Notes: a model not told the origin generated them from the letters alone. DNA of 64,000 nucleotides from Forficula auricularia (GCA_024734495.1 JALMQS010000085.1:20737539-20801538); one strand, 5' to 3'. Shown: positions 36,023-48,084, counted from the stretch's first letter. Numbers and translations are program-made.

Positions 36023-36789
36023 ATAAATATATAAGCTCTACTTTCAAGAGAATCTTTAAATTTTCAAATTATTATCCGTTATTTCAAATATTTCTATAAA
36101 AAAACATGTTTTGTTTTAAAAAGTACTATATTGGTTCTCGAAATGAAATAAAATTGTTGCATAGTTTCAAGGGTCAGTTAAAATGAATGATTTTTCTCAA
36201 AAGGGTGAGGATAGATGGTTTGAAATCTTTGCCTGGTATATCTTCCAGATCAAGCATGTCAAAGACAAGTCCAGACGTGTTTTAGTCGAATCAAATTAGT
36301 TCTCGCTGAGGAACTACTAAAATAGTAATAATACAAAAATGGAATGACTAAAGATGATTCGAGAATTTTTGGACTAATCCATTTCTAAGAACTCTCAATA
36401 TATATAGATCGGAAATAACTAAAAGTGCTATAGACAAGTCATAAATTGCTTGATATAGCAATAGAACTAGGAGAAATTTAAGATTTTCTTATAGGCTAGG
36501 CTCATTCATTGTGGAAGATGGTCGATTTCCATCTCAGCGACTGTGGAGTTTAAGTCACAAGATTTAATTTCTGACTCCTACCCTCACTCACACAAAGCAC
36601 TATCCGTTTGGGGCCAACGTCACAAAATATATTTTTAAAAATCTACTGTTAAATTTGAAAAATAACGATAATGATGCCGTATTCGATGAAATTTGCAACA
36701 AAAAAAAGCGAAGATTAAAATAAAATTTCAAAAACTCTTTTGGACAGCATCCCCTGGTTGAAAAGTCACCAACCGCCACTGATATACTA
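36023..36789. other. No recognisable gene
   Basis: AT-rich intronic sequence without a supported frame or terminal repeats. Confidence 0.45.
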
Positions 36790-36885
36790 TATATAGGTAT
36801 ATATATGTGCGTGTGTGGATATGTTTATTTGCTTCAAGCAGAGGACAACCTCTTTGTTTCTCTTTTTGATGATAAACGAAATTAG
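36790..36885 (-). mobile_element. Hammerhead-family repeat, end fragment
   Basis: ATGTTTATTTGCTTCAAGCA and GAGGACAACCTCTTTGTTTC match the outer end of the 43.6-kb hairpin. Confidence 0.6.
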
Positions 36886-36958
36886 AAAAGTCATATATGA
36901 CAAAATATGACAAAAAGTGACAAAAAAAGTGACAAAATATTTCCCTCCTAGATTAGAG

Positions 36959-37470
36959 ATTTTTTACTTTATCCAATGCGAAGCATGGGAGAAAGTATTG
37001 TAATCGTCCCAAGCGCGAATTCAAAGGGTCCTCAGGTAAAGACTACGGAACCCATAGACTCAATTAAGGTCACAAATTGAAGTATTCAATGAGATTGAAT
37101 TTTAGCACGTGACGGTTTTGCCAAAAATTACCTGGAATCTCGTCGAGAGGCCAAAAAGTGCCATTTTTTTGGAAGTGCGTGGGGATGGATGTATGTATGT
37201 TATCGTTTTTTTCGTCCACGATTTTTTCCACACCTTTGCGCCGATTGAAATGAAATTGAAAACCTACCATTATTTTAACAAAATGAAGCGCTGATTAGTT
37301 TTTGGTACATATCGGTCCACAAACATTAGTACTTTATTTCAGTACTTTTTTAGTTTTTTCTAAATATCTTGAAAATGACTTAACCAATTTTGATGAAATT
37401 TAATATCCCAATTAAGTACCTTGGGGACCACAAAAAATGTTAAATAAAGTTTTTAGTAAAATTTGGATAA
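36959..37470 (+). mobile_element. HINE-like family A3, 5' two-thirds
   Basis: It starts ACTTTATCCAATGCGAAGCA with GTATTGTAATCG. It runs through AATTCAAAGGGTCCTCAGG, a GGATGGATGTATGTATGT microsatellite and CCACGATTTTTTCCACACC. It stops where a LINE 3' end begins. Confidence 0.65.
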
Positions 37471-37489
37471 AGTTTAGCAACGATCCGTT

Positions 37490-38121
37490 GGCAGTTTATT
37501 TTTAATGAAATTGATGAGATAAGAGGTGCATCCCCTAAAGGCCTGGATTGGCCTCTCCATCGGGAAAAGAAGGGGAATTTATGGGCTGGGTAGGAGTCGA
37601 AGGTATTTGTGGGTGTGGGTCTTAAACAGCTGAAGGTTATAAGTAGTGGGGAACAAGGTAGCTGGAAACGAGTTCCAGTCTCTGGAGGTCATAGGGATAA
37701 AAGAGTTGGCGAAAGCGTTGGTTCGATTTTTATCCAATTTGACAGCGGAGAAGGGGTGCTGAGCGTTCGAAAACCACGCGTTTTTCGTAAAGAGGGCTTT
37801 AGGGGAGATAATAATTGATTTCAGCTCGACTGAAGAAACACCATGATAGTATCTGTAGTACAGGGAAAGGGCAGAAAAGGCTCTACGATGAGCTAGGGAG
37901 TTAAGTGAGTTAGTTAGGTCCGGGTCTCCTATTAGTTTAATTGCTCGTTTCTGAACTGCATCCAGTGGCAAGAGAATGCTTGGAGGCCCCTCTCTACAGA
38001 TGAGGGCCGTATTCGAGACAGCGATGGGTTTATTGGTGGACATACATCTGAATGGATGATTTCTTATCATTAAGTATTGATTATTCACTTCATAAAACAA
38101 TTCCAATGTTTTAAAAAGCAC
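37490..38121 (-). pseudogene. LINE C-terminal region with 3' UTR, 5'-truncated
   Basis: An open frame of 180 codons (37579-38121) encodes the C-terminal part of a non-LTR reverse transcriptase polyprotein. Landmarks are LLPLDAVQKRAIKLIGD, SLAHRRAFSALSLYYRYYHG, IPMTSRDWNSFPATLFP and YNLQLFKTHTHKYLRLLP at the end. This is the usual arrangement downstream of the RT domain in CR1/jockey-type elements. About 80 bp of 3' UTR follows to near 37490. RT and endonuclease domains are absent. The first residues may come from neighbouring sequence rather than from the LINE. A shorter relative is at 23964. Confidence 0.85.
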
Positions 38122-38664
38122 ATTATTTTATAAAAAATTTCCCAACTTCCACAGCTATCCGATCGAAAAAGGGTGCAGTATCACGAAAAACTAATCCCAA
38201 TCTTTAGTCAGAATTAACATATCGTAGTCTTTTTCAAAAGATCTAATTTCTAATTTTGTTGATTGAGATTACACGCTAACTCACTAAAGTTGTTTATTTT
38301 TTTGAATTTATAATGAAAATGTTCATCGTTTGCGGTAAAACAGTAAGTTCTTTTAAAAAACAATTGCGCCGTTTTACTGACAAGTTAAATGGGAAAATAT
38401 AATGCCCCTATCTCTTTCAAATATTTCTATTCACAAAGGTAATTATTTAAACAATGACTCTCAGGTTGTTAAATCTAATTTGATAAATTTCACATAATAT
38501 AAGCATAGTATTTATCAAAATCATTCCACTTAGTTATAATAACTGGTAGACTCCTGAGGCTGTCGCACACAAGAGGGAAAGAGCCGCCATCTTGGCCCAA
38601 TGAGTAGAGAACAGGTTGTATCGTAACTCCTCGAGAGAAAGGGAAGCCGCCAATTAATTAAAAA
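38122..38664. other. No recognisable gene
   Basis: Includes a somewhat GC-richer stretch at 38550-38640 (CTGTCGCACACAAGAGGG region) without a supported frame. Confidence 0.4.
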
Positions 38665-38755
38665 GATTTTGTTTTGCCAGGAGTAACAGAGTTGTTGAAT
38701 CAGAAAGAGAAATCAATGAGGTTGTCCTTTGCTTGGTGCAAATATACAGGGTGTT
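38665..38755 (+). mobile_element. Hammerhead-family repeat, end fragment
   Basis: GTAACAGAGTTGTTGAATCA and GAGGTTGTCCTTTGCTTGG match the outer end of the hairpin at 43.57 kb. Confidence 0.55.
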
Positions 38756-38954
38756 CCACAGAACTCGTTCATTAAAAGTTTTCATGGAAAGAGTTGAGAG
38801 AAAATTTTGAACTTTTACATAAATATGTTTTGGAATATGCTCTTTTTAAATAAATTATTAACAACTTATGGACACTTTCTGCTTTGCCACAATCGCTATC
38901 AACTTTCTTATTTTCAATGGAACTCCCCAAATATTTTTGCATCATTAGATTAAA

Positions 38955-39092
38955 GTATTGAAGGAGACAATAAAAGAGTATGTGTCTTCTGCTGGAATTA
39001 TAAATTTTATTTATTTATAACGATCGTTATAAATTAATAAAATTTATAATTCCAACAGAAGACACTCTTTATTGTCTCCTTCAATATATAAA
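38955..39092. repeat. Hairpin, about 60-bp arms
   Basis: TTGAAGGAGACAATAAAAGA and the complement mirror around an ATAACGATCGTTAT centre near 39027. Flanking words recur at 19.66-19.74 kb. Confidence 0.75.
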
Positions 39093-39514
39093 AAATTCTG
39101 CTACTCTCGGCAAAAAAACTTTCAATTTAATATTAGATTAAGTGTTAAAAACTAAGATGATTTTGTATGATGCACTTGATGTCTAAAATTTATCATTTCT
39201 GAGTTTTTTTAGAAAGTTTGTAAAATCTACCAAATTAGCGTTCATCTTTAAAAATTAATAATAATTAAACTATTGTTTGTAGAATTAATTTGAACAATTA
39301 GAACTCTTGATTAGACATTAAAGAATCTTACTTAGTCATAAAAATTCAAATTTTATATCCAGGATGACCATAATAATCGTTTATTTCTGAAAATCAAAAA
39401 GTTGTTAATACTCAATTTTTTCAAATTGAACATGGCATAAATTTTAGTATTTTTGAATTCTACATAAAAATCCAATAGGAGTTTATTAAATAGTCCCTAT
39501 GCCTAAAATGAATA

Positions 39515-39775
39515 GTTTTTTAAATAAAAAATATTTTAAATTTCACTCGTTTAGATCTTATTTATTATGTATAAATAATTAAGATCTGGGCGAGTGAAAT
39601 TTAAAATATTTTTTATTTAATAAACTATTCATGTATAAGTAGGATTATTTAATAAACTCCTATTGATATGTAAATTCAAAATGCTAAAATTATCATAAGT
39701 ATACATAATAAATAAATAAGATATAGGGAGTGAAATTAAAAAATATTTTTTATTTAAAAAACTACTAAAGTTTTT
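39515..39775. repeat. AT-rich inverted repeat with an extra direct copy
   Basis: TAAATAAAAAATATTTTAAA with CACTCG, and the complement CGAGTGAAATTTAAAATATT, form a hairpin at about 39517-39640. A third, diverged half-copy follows at 39690-39770. Confidence 0.6.
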
Positions 39776-41850
39776 AAATTATTACATTAAGAAAAAAATA
39801 AACTCTATAAACACCTCATGATGAATAAGTGACTGCTTTTGCTCGATAGTTTTCGTAAAAATTAAATTTCTTAAGGTTGATCGAACATTAAGGCAATGTT
39901 GGATCTGAATTTTTAATAGGTATTTTATTAATCGATAACAAATACGTATAAAATAATTTTTGAAAAAGATCTGACGAAGGGTTTTCATGTAATTAATTAT
40001 TAAAAATCGGACTTATAACACGTAGTGAATAAGGAATGTTGGCTGAAAACATATATTTCGATTAATCTGGTCAAATCGTATGATGAGAAAAAAAACAAAA
40101 AACTTTTATTTATATAAATAAATTATCGTAGGTAACGATAAAAAAAACTTTCTGACCCAGGGTTTTGTAGATTTTCAAATCTAAATGATCGAAAATATCA
40201 GTCCGCTTCAATTAAAAATAAATAAATCGAGTCAAAAGACATTTATTTATTATATTTATTAATTAAAGTATTTCATATTTCCGATTAAAAATGATGTTAG
40301 CTAACATCTAAATTAAAATAATTAATTTATGTGTTAAATTTTTTAATTTTAGTCGAAAAAAATTTAGATTTTATTTTGACTTGAGGGTACTGTCCGACCA
40401 ACCTTAATCAAAATAAAGAATTTAAACAGGGCAAAAAAATTAATTTCAGTAGCTAAAAAAAAATTGTGAAATAAACATATATATAAATACATATAATTAT
40501 TTAATTACATGATTTAACTTAATTAAATTAAATAATAATAATTCATATGCATTCATCCAGAGCCGTGGCAGTCCCTTGGCTCAAGTCGCCCTGATCGGTC
40601 TAGGAGCGCGAGGTTTAAGCCCTTTCATTTGTTTTATGGCCAAATCAATGTAAATTGTCATTTTAAATAAATTTGATTAAACATTTTTACTTAGTGATTT
40701 ATTTTTAACTCCATAGAAGTTTTTTAGAGATAATAAAAGGTCCAAATATCCACTTAAATGGATTTATTTATTAATTATACTGCATAGACGCATACATATT
40801 TTTCATTAAAAATCTTGATGGGTCGTATCTAGAATGAGTCCATTTTTCTAAAGAAGAAAAAACACTAGCACTGTTTTTTAATTATGATTAAAAAATTCAA
40901 TTTGATGATATTTGTTTTTCTTTTATCGTATGGCATTAAAAAAAATTTATAATATGATTAGATATTTGATTTTGATTTTATTCTAATAAAAATTTAATTC
41001 AATAGCTTTCAAATAACTTATTTAAATTGTAAAATTATTATTATTAAACTGAAGGTTTGAGGGCGCATCGTATGCTAAACCCATTTAGCGCATGTTAAAA
41101 ATTATAATTTCTATCTATATATAAAAAAATGGTGAATAACAACATTTTTTCATTTTTATCTTTTAATAAAATATCTCAATAAATATTTACTAAAACAAAC
41201 TCCATTTTTTTCTTACTTTTAAAGATATTAATATATGTTATATCTCATTGGCACTGTAAGTTTCTTCATCAATTAAAAAATATTAAAATACATAAACAAA
41301 ATCTAATAATTTGAAATAAACTTTTATACCAAGCTAGAAAATTGTATATTTCAAGTTTTTTTTTCATTAGTTACGGGTAAGCAATATTTTTTTCCTTATT
41401 TTATTCAAATTATTAAAAAAATAATAATAATAATCTTAAATTAGAATGGTATAAATAATTCTGTATTGATCACGCGTAGTATCATCATCCGCTATACCTA
41501 CTATTATTTAATTCCCCTAGTTGCATTTTTTTTAATTTGTATGTACAACAGTATACGGTTTCAAAACCAATCTGAATTGAAATTTAATTAGATTCAGTTT
41601 TAGAAGTTAGTTTATTTTTTAAAAAAGTTGGTAGTTTGAGTATTTATTTATTTGTTAATTATAAAATATTGTTGCTCAGGTTTAGGGTTTGAGTTCTACA
41701 CGTATGTAACAATTTTCAATACTTTTTCAAATTTTATTCATTTACCTACCATAATATTCTGCAATTTATTTACAATTTAGGATTGAATAGTCTTTTGAAT
41801 AATCTTATCAGTCCAGTCCTCATTGTCTTGGGTATCATTTCTGAACTTTT
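39776..41850. other. No recognisable gene
   Basis: Very AT-rich. One GC-rich island (about 40560-40630, CAGTCCCTTGGCTCAAGTCG) is unexplained. It does not fold as a tRNA in any way I could find. Confidence 0.45.
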
Positions 41851-41854
41851 TTCA

Positions 41855-42690
41855 ATCCTTAACAACTTATGGCAAATGTCGGGATGGCTAATGCGTCGTT
41901 TGCTCCTGGTATCGGGTTTTTGCGCGGAATTATTTAAATTACGTTTTGTCTTTTGAAGGATATCTATGATCATGTTATTAAGTTTAGTAGTGCCACTTCA
42001 ATGATTAATGAATTGGAATGGTCTAGCTTATTGGAGAGAAGAGAATGAGCTAATTTGAAAGTGATTTTCAAAGCGTATAAGGGTTTAAGGAGTTGGGAGG
42101 AAATAACGAATAAATTTCAGGAACCAAGTTATTTAGGTAGAGCTGATCGTAGAAAAAAGATTCTTAAGCCAAGTTTCTTGATTTGTGGAACAATCTGTCT
42201 GTTACTACTTGGGATTATAGTCCTCTGCCCCCTATGATTAAATCAATTATAAATTTTGTCAAGTCCTAATGTTCTAGAGTTTTGCAAAATTTTATTTAGT
42301 TCTCACAAGCAGAGATTACCTGAGGTAGAGAGAGCTCATACAATCCTTGTTAAGGTTTTGACCAGGTTTACTTAACAACTTATGACAAATGTCGGGATGT
42401 CTAATGCGTCGTTTGCTCCTGGTATCGAGTTTTTGCGCGGAATTATTTAAATTACGTTTTGTCTTTTGATGGAAATCTATCATCATGTTATTTGTTAATG
42501 AGCATAAATTTCTATTTTTTTTTCTTTTCTTTTTCTTGTTTGTTAATTTTTAATTTCTTTTAATTGATTTGTATTTATGTTTATTAATTTCTGTAGTTAA
42601 TTTGTATTGATGTTTTGTTGACCTAGGCACCGAGGACTTGTGCCTCTAAGCAGGTCGAGTAATAAAGATTTATTTATTATTATTTATTGG
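41855..42690 (+). pseudogene. LINE C-terminal fragment and 3' UTR, second copy of the 2.5-kb family
   Basis: A loose 3' UTR piece (41870-41975) precedes a coding remnant. That remnant gives INELEWSSLLERRE, a stop, then KVIFKAYKGLRSWEEITNKF and QEPSYLGRADRRKKI. A deletion then removes the SFVGSGIDLWNN part and shifts the frame. The 3' UTR with CACCGAGGACTTGTGCCTC and a (TTTA)-type tail ends near 42690. Confidence 0.7.
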
Positions 42691-42880
42691 TTAATGAGCA
42701 TGCATTTCTAATTTTTTTTTTTCTTTTTCTTGTTTGTTAATTGTTAATTTCTTTTAATTGATTTGTATTTATGTTTATTAATTTCTGTAGTTAATGTGTA
42801 TTGATGTTTTGTTGACCTAGCTACCGAGGACTTGTGCCTCTAAGCAGGTCGACTAATAAAGATTTATTTATTTATTTAAT
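42691..42880 (+). mobile_element. LINE 3' end, third copy, head-to-tail
   Basis: The last about 180 bp of the same 3' UTR is repeated directly after the previous tail and ends in its own (TTTA)n. It could be a separate truncated insertion or a tail-driven duplication. Confidence 0.7.
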
Positions 42881-43152
42881 CTCCTTTTCTTCTTTCCATC
42901 CCCATAATTAGGAGCTACACAATACCACTGACTGAACTACTAAACTAGTCTTTTAGAAATCTCTAATTTTCTTTTTATATATTGAAGCCCACTTCTTTTG
43001 AGCATACCCCAAATTATTCTTAAAATGTTATTAGCTTTAATCTTTTTTTTTAATTTGTGCTAGTTAATATACAACATAGGTATTTCATTTTATGAGATTT
43101 CAAGTTGCCGATAGAAATAGATTAAATTTTTTTCTTTTTCGGATTTTATACA

Positions 43153-43500
43153 AAAGATTTTTTACTTTCACATTAATATTCTCTCTATCATGTATTATAA
43201 TGAAATAGAATATAATGTAAAGTATTGCGATCGCATGCCGGGATCATGACTTCTTTGAGGGCTTTTATCTCAGAGATGAAAAAAGTTAATTTAATTTTGT
43301 GATTTCTAGGTGGAAAGAATCGAAGTCCTTGATATTTTGAAACTGGATTTAGAACAAAAAACCGGATATTGTGGTCCCCAGAGGCAGGGACGCTCCAAGT
43401 ACCTTTTGCGCCATCTTGCGAAATACTGATTGGCGCCTTTATATGCACACTGAGCCCAAATTACTGCGGCCACAACATTTTTTCTACGTTTCAAGGTTTT
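43153..43500 (+). mobile_element. HINE-like family A2, 5' part
   Basis: ACTTTCACATTAATATTC, AATGTAAAGTATTGCGATCG, CTAGGTGGAAAGAATCGA and GATATTGTGGTCCCCAGAGG match 28856-29055. It then diverges into unrelated sequence (GGGACGCTCCAAGTACC) near 43390. Confidence 0.65.
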
Positions 43501-43673
43501 TTACAAAAAGAAATAATAGGGCAAATAATAAATAAAAGTTTTTGTTTTGCCGAGAGTAGCAGAGTTGTTGATTCACAAAGAGAAACAAAGAGGTTGTCCT
43601 CTGCTTGATGCAAATAAACATATACACATATATATCAAGATGATATATCTGTATATATATTATTTATTTGTTT

Positions 43674-43712
43674 GAGACTATAGTTTCGAAGACTTGGTCT
43701 TCATCATCAGTC
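43674..43712 (-). ncRNA. Hammerhead-like ribozyme motif
   Basis: Minus strand: GA, core CUGAUGA, extra U, stem II GAAGAC/GUCUUC with CAA loop, GAAA, stem III AC/GU around UAUA, cleavage triplet GUC, then UC pairing with the initial GA. Stem I is short. Confidence 0.5.
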
Positions 43713-43958
43713 TTTCTTCAATTATAAATGTTTTTCATGGAGTCACTATCATATGGATATTGAAAACTTGATGTTCCTTCGTCACTGGAAGCCTAGGAAC
43801 TAACAAAGACATTCTCTCCGGGCTCACACTCAGATATTTGAGTGTGAGCCCGGAGAGAATGTCTTTGTTAGTTCCTAGGCTTCCAGTGACGAAGGAACAT
43901 CAAGTTTTCAATATCCATATGATAGTGACTCCATGAAAAACATTTATAATTGAAGAAA

Positions 43959-43997
43959 GACTGATGATGAAGACCAAGTCTTCGAAACTATAGTCTC
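43959..43997 (+). ncRNA. Hammerhead-like ribozyme motif, opposite arm
   Basis: Same as the minus-strand motif at 43674-43712. CTGATGA is at 43961-43967 and the GTC triplet at 43993-43995. Confidence 0.5.
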
Positions 43998-44499
43998 AAA
44001 CAAATAAATAATATATATACAGATATATCATCTTGATATATATGTGTATATGTTTATTTGCATCAAGCAGAGGACAACCTCTTTGTTTCTCTTTTGTGAA
44101 TAATAAATAGTTTCAGCCGTTTTTGAGATATTTCGAAAATACAAAAAAAAAAAAACTTTTTAATGCTCGATTACAACATTTCATCATGATTCATATATTA
44201 TGTAGCAAAAAGTGAATTTAAAAGAGGTTGAAAATGTGATTTTTTAAAATAAGAGAAACTTGTAGATGAATTCAAATTGTTTTAATTTTAAAAATAAATT
44301 TGTTCCTTACTTCTTTTAGTAGAAACTTTTTATAGTTAGAGACTACTGGAGTCGATTGCTACAGACGCGTCATTTAATAGCCGCATCTCGTATAATGGGA
44401 GCCCCTGCCATATAGACAACTACATTGGCAGATCGGTCAAGGGTATGTCTACATTGTAAAAAAAAAGACGCAAGCCATTTCCCCAATTTTAGTTTATCC

Positions 44500-44828
44500 A
44501 ATGCGAAGCAGATATTGGATCTGTCTCGCGCCGAGCTCGAATTCAAAGGGTCCTCGGGTAAAGACTACGGAACCCATGGTCCCAATCAAAGTCAGAAATT
44601 GTAGTATTCATTCAAGTTGAATTTTAGCACGGGACGGTTTTTACAAAAATTTCATGATTAGATAAAATATTTTTGAATTTCGCAATTTCGTATTTTTTCC
44701 GGTTTTCTCAAAACGGCGTGAGGGGAACACTAATTGAAGTAATTTGAATGAAGAAAATTGGGATGATGATTTCATATAAGGGAGAAACTAATGTGAAAGT
44801 CGTATGGTGCTCACACCAATTGATTTTA
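44500..44828 (+). mobile_element. HINE-like element, A3 5' end joined to A2 3' end
   Basis: TTTATCCAATGCGAAGCAGA and TTCAAAGGGTCCTCGGGTAA are A3-type. AATGTGAAAGTCGTATGG and ACACCAATTGATTTT are A2-type. The join lies near 44650. It may be a recombinant or one subfamily carrying both. Confidence 0.6.
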
Positions 44829-44849
44829 ATTTCCTACCACTATTCCTAC

Positions 44850-45345
44850 AATGTTTTTCTTTAGACAGTCCTCTTTTATGTCGTTGATATATAAATATTA
44901 AACAAGGACCCAGCTCAGCTGACATCCCTGTCTATAACCCCTTTGGTTGTCCAAAAGTTTTTCGATTCTCCTCCTCCATCAATTTGTCTGATTTTGTTTT
45001 TCTTTTATCTATATATTTCTTTTATCATATCAAAAATATTTTCGCTTTATTCCGATCTTTCCCAAATTTTCCATTAAAATGTCTCTTATAATTTTATCAA
45101 ATGTCGCTTTTAATTCTAGAAACATAACATATAGTTTTCCTTTCTTAGTAATTTTTCTTCAATTACGCTATTCACTAGGAATATTGCATCTTGCGTCTCA
45201 TGTCCTTCGCAGAATCCATTTTGGCTTTCCTTGACCTTTTCATATTTTTCTAATAAATCTTTCAGTCTCTTATTTTCTATCCATTCAAATATGGTATCAT
45301 AATATGATCATTTAGAAGAGCTATTCCTCTGTAGTTGTTTAGAAT
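44850..45345 (-). pseudogene. LINE reverse transcriptase fragment, heavily degraded
   Basis: On the minus strand several RT blocks appear in order but in different frames: NYRGIALLN, KDLLEKYEKVKESQNGF, TQDAIFLVNSVIEEK, FLELKATFDKI (RT motif A, F-x-D/E...A-x-F-D), then RQGCQLSW and LFNIYI (motif B region, RQGC-x-LSP-x-LFNIYI). The catalytic YADD-like motif is not reached. Multiple stops and shifts make it inactive. It is a different LINE family from those at 2.5, 18.4 and 37.6 kb. Confidence 0.75.
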
Positions 45346-46009
45346 AGAAATCCGTCCCTACTTTCAAGTAATTAAATGTCGAATTTCGGTAAAATTCTGA
45401 AAACAGTTTATTTCGGAGTAACTGTGTAAAATTTTATCCAGATCGTAGATAGGGTTTAGAATTTGCTTAATGTTTAATTTTTTAGTCTTTTGTTTCCATT
45501 TCGGGTAGTTAGAGATTGAATTTCAAAAAAGCCTTTAAGAGATTTTTCTACAGACTAAATGTGCAAAATGTGATTTATATCAACAAAGTTTAGTTCTTCC
45601 ACCCCCCCCCCCCAAAAAAAATAAAAAATGTTATATATCTTACAACCTTAATATATGTAATAGGTCTAATTTGTGAAATTGCCTATTTCTCGAATTCATG
45701 AATTAGGCAAATCGCTTGCAAATTTCCGGAATTAAGAAATATCATTGACTCTTTCAAGTAATAATAATAGTGATATTTTAAACATACAGGGCCGCCACGT
45801 GGGTAAGAGGCTCGCTATTTCTTACGATAATACGCAAAAGAAATTTAGCGGATTTTTTAATTAAACTAATAATTAACAGGTGGTTTAATCAAAACAAAGC
45901 ATGTGGTTGATTAAATAAAGAATAATTAAAATAAAAAAAGCTCTGCCGCCAGGTACTACATTTATAAAACAAGTATAATTTGTATATATATAAATTATAG
46001 TCGTTTTAT
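45346..46009. other. No recognisable gene
   Basis: AT-rich. A poly-C run lies at 45600-45613. A GCCGCCACGTGGG word at about 45791 may be an old transposon end. Confidence 0.4.
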
Positions 46010-46075
46010 ATATATGTATAATGTTTATTTGCATTAAGCAGAGGACAACCTTTGTGATTTCTCTTTATGTAACAT
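46010..46075 (-). mobile_element. Hammerhead-family repeat, end fragment
   Basis: ATGTTTATTTGCATTAAGCA and GAGGACAACCTTTGTG match the outer end of the 43.6-kb hairpin. Confidence 0.55.
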
Positions 46076-46510
46076 TTTTCCAAAAACGTTTGTTCCTCGA
46101 ATAAAACAAGTAGGATTGTGTTTAGAAATAAGAGTTCTAGCTATTTCTTACGATAATACAATCAAGAATATAACATTATATAAGTAATATATACATATGT
46201 ATTATGTATAGGTAAATATTTTATTAATATTAAACTATAGTTTTGAATGTTTTTCCTTCATTTTTCTTTAATAAAGATATTTCAAAAAATATTTAATATA
46301 GGCATTTTAAATACAAATTGAATTGATTTGAATGAAGATTTAATGGAAAGTACTTAACAGAGGTTGAAATATGAACGAAAAAATGTTAGCCCAACCCATC
46401 GATTGGGATACCATTGTATATGGATTTTGAAATACATATGAATATATTAAATCTTTTTATTTATTTATTGAAAAATTCACGAAATAAGCTTGACGGAAGT
46501 ACCTACTTAA

Positions 46511-47662
46511 GGTAGTTGTTTGGCGACAATACTAGCAAAAAGTTAATGCTAGAGTATATAGAACAGACAACAGACAATAAGGATTCATAATTCATAAGCC
46601 CAAAACTTGTTGCTGTTAATGTACCATTACTAGCCAATCCCGTGCTCGTTTGACAAATCTGGCAACGCTTGTCCGCGCTTGTATATATTTTATCATAGAA
46701 ATTTCGGATAAAGTACATTATAAAGGGAGATTTATAAAACAAAAAGTTCTTAATAAGCGATTGAAAGCTGTTGCGACAATGGCTGAAGCGAAAAAAACGT
46801 CAAAAAAATCAATTGGTGTGTTCACCACACGACTTTCACATTTTCATTTATTTGAAGTCATCGCAAAACTAATAATTTACACCCACTTACTTTATTTCGT
46901 TTTTTTTATTTTCTCAAAAACGGCTCTAACGATTTTTTTAAAAATTAGTGTATTTATCAAGTGTCATGAGTTATTAGTTGTGTAAATTTTTTAATCCGAT
47001 TGAATTAAAGGAAGGGGTTGTAAATTAGGAGTGTCGTAAAATAAATATTTTAATCGTTCATATCTCGTCTTCGGAAAGTCGCAGAGCCTTGAAATTTGAA
47101 ACTTAAGATATCTAGAGGCTACAAGAAGTATAACAAGATTTTGGATAAAATAGAAAAACCGGAAGTTGATGTTTACGTACGTAAGAATTTACCCCCACTG
47201 CGTTTCGCAACCATAAGTCTCAGAGATACGAAATTCGAAACTTAAGCTTGATATAGTAGACTAGAAGGAGTACATCAAGCTTTTGGTTGAAATCGGAAGA
47301 CCGGAAGTGGATATGAAAGATTTTTTGCTTTTTTGATTTTCTCAAAAACGGCTCCAACAATTTTTAAAAAAAATATAATAATAAAATTTTCTTCAAAAAT
47401 GTATTGGTTGTTTAATGTTGGTTTAGTTTTTTATAACAATGGTAAGAAGAGTTTCTTAATTATAATTAAAAATGTATGTAACTTTCCTATATCCAGTAGG
47501 TATAGTGCAATATATAAGAGTCTGAAAAACTCTTATCTTCGGAATTTAATATCTCCGGAACTATATTGTTCATAAATTTCGTTTTGCCACCAATCGATGC
47601 AGAAGGATTTAAATAATAATCTATCTAAATTTCAAAAAAATCCATATGGTGAAACAACTACC
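46511..47662. mobile_element. TTAA-flanked TIR element D, copy 2, interrupted
   Basis: Ends GGTAGTTGTTTGGCG and GAAACAACTACC with TTAA at both borders (46507-46510, 47663-47666). It is the inverse of 33255-33902 over both halves, for example GTTGCGACAATGGCTGAAG. A HINE-like insertion at 46812-47375 separates the halves. Confidence 0.7.
46812..47375. mobile_element. HINE-like family A2, rearranged, without R2 insert
   Basis: It starts with the reverse complement of the A2 3' end (CAATTGGTGTGTTCACCACA). Near 46900 it switches to plus-oriented A2 sequence. At 47279-47300 CAAGCTTTTGGTTGAAATCG is uninterrupted, giving the pre-insertion form of the site occupied by R2-like DNA at 22.36 and 29.20 kb. 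Confidence 0.6.
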
Positions 47663-47666
47663 TTAA

Positions 47667-48084
47667 AAAGAAAATTATTTTGTTTATATTAAAATTTGTT
47701 CTTTTGATATTTATGTATGTTACATAAGTAGTTAAGAAGCTGAATACACACTCTATGATTTATTCCTTATAAATTAAACAAATATGCTTACTCCCGAAAA
47801 AAAACAGTTGTTTTTTTTAAGAAAATATTTGCCTATGTTATTTGAATTATTTTGGGCTGTAAAGAACATCTTAATAAATAGATAATTTTAAGAAATACTA
47901 TAAACCAATGAATAAGATAAGATGTAGCCCTAAATCAAAATTATAAATTTGACATATTGAATGTCACTTTTGTCTTGTTCGTGAATTATTGTTTCAAGGT
48001 TTGTGGAATGCAACGTATATATATATCTATATATTGGTGATTCGAGCGAGTACCTAGCTGGCTAGCTAGATAGATTGGAATCGA
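47667..48084. other. No recognisable gene
   Basis: AT-rich, apparently single-copy within the window. It leads into the GC-richer block near CaMKI exon 1. Confidence 0.4.

Larger units (their letters stand above)
43571..44101. repeat. 531-bp near-perfect hairpin with hammerhead-like motif in both arms
   Basis: Arms of about 263 bp (43571-43832, 43839-44101) pair almost without mismatch around a six-base loop. The outer ends read GATTCACAAAGAGAAACAAAG and the complement. Fragments of the same family lie at 28.4, 36.8, 38.7, 46.0 and 53.9 kb. No protein frame is present. The near-identity of arms implies recent formation or gene conversion. Confidence 0.9.

Noticed and set aside
46650..46985. 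111-codon open frame on the plus strand
   Set aside because: It crosses the junction of element D and a HINE-like insertion.
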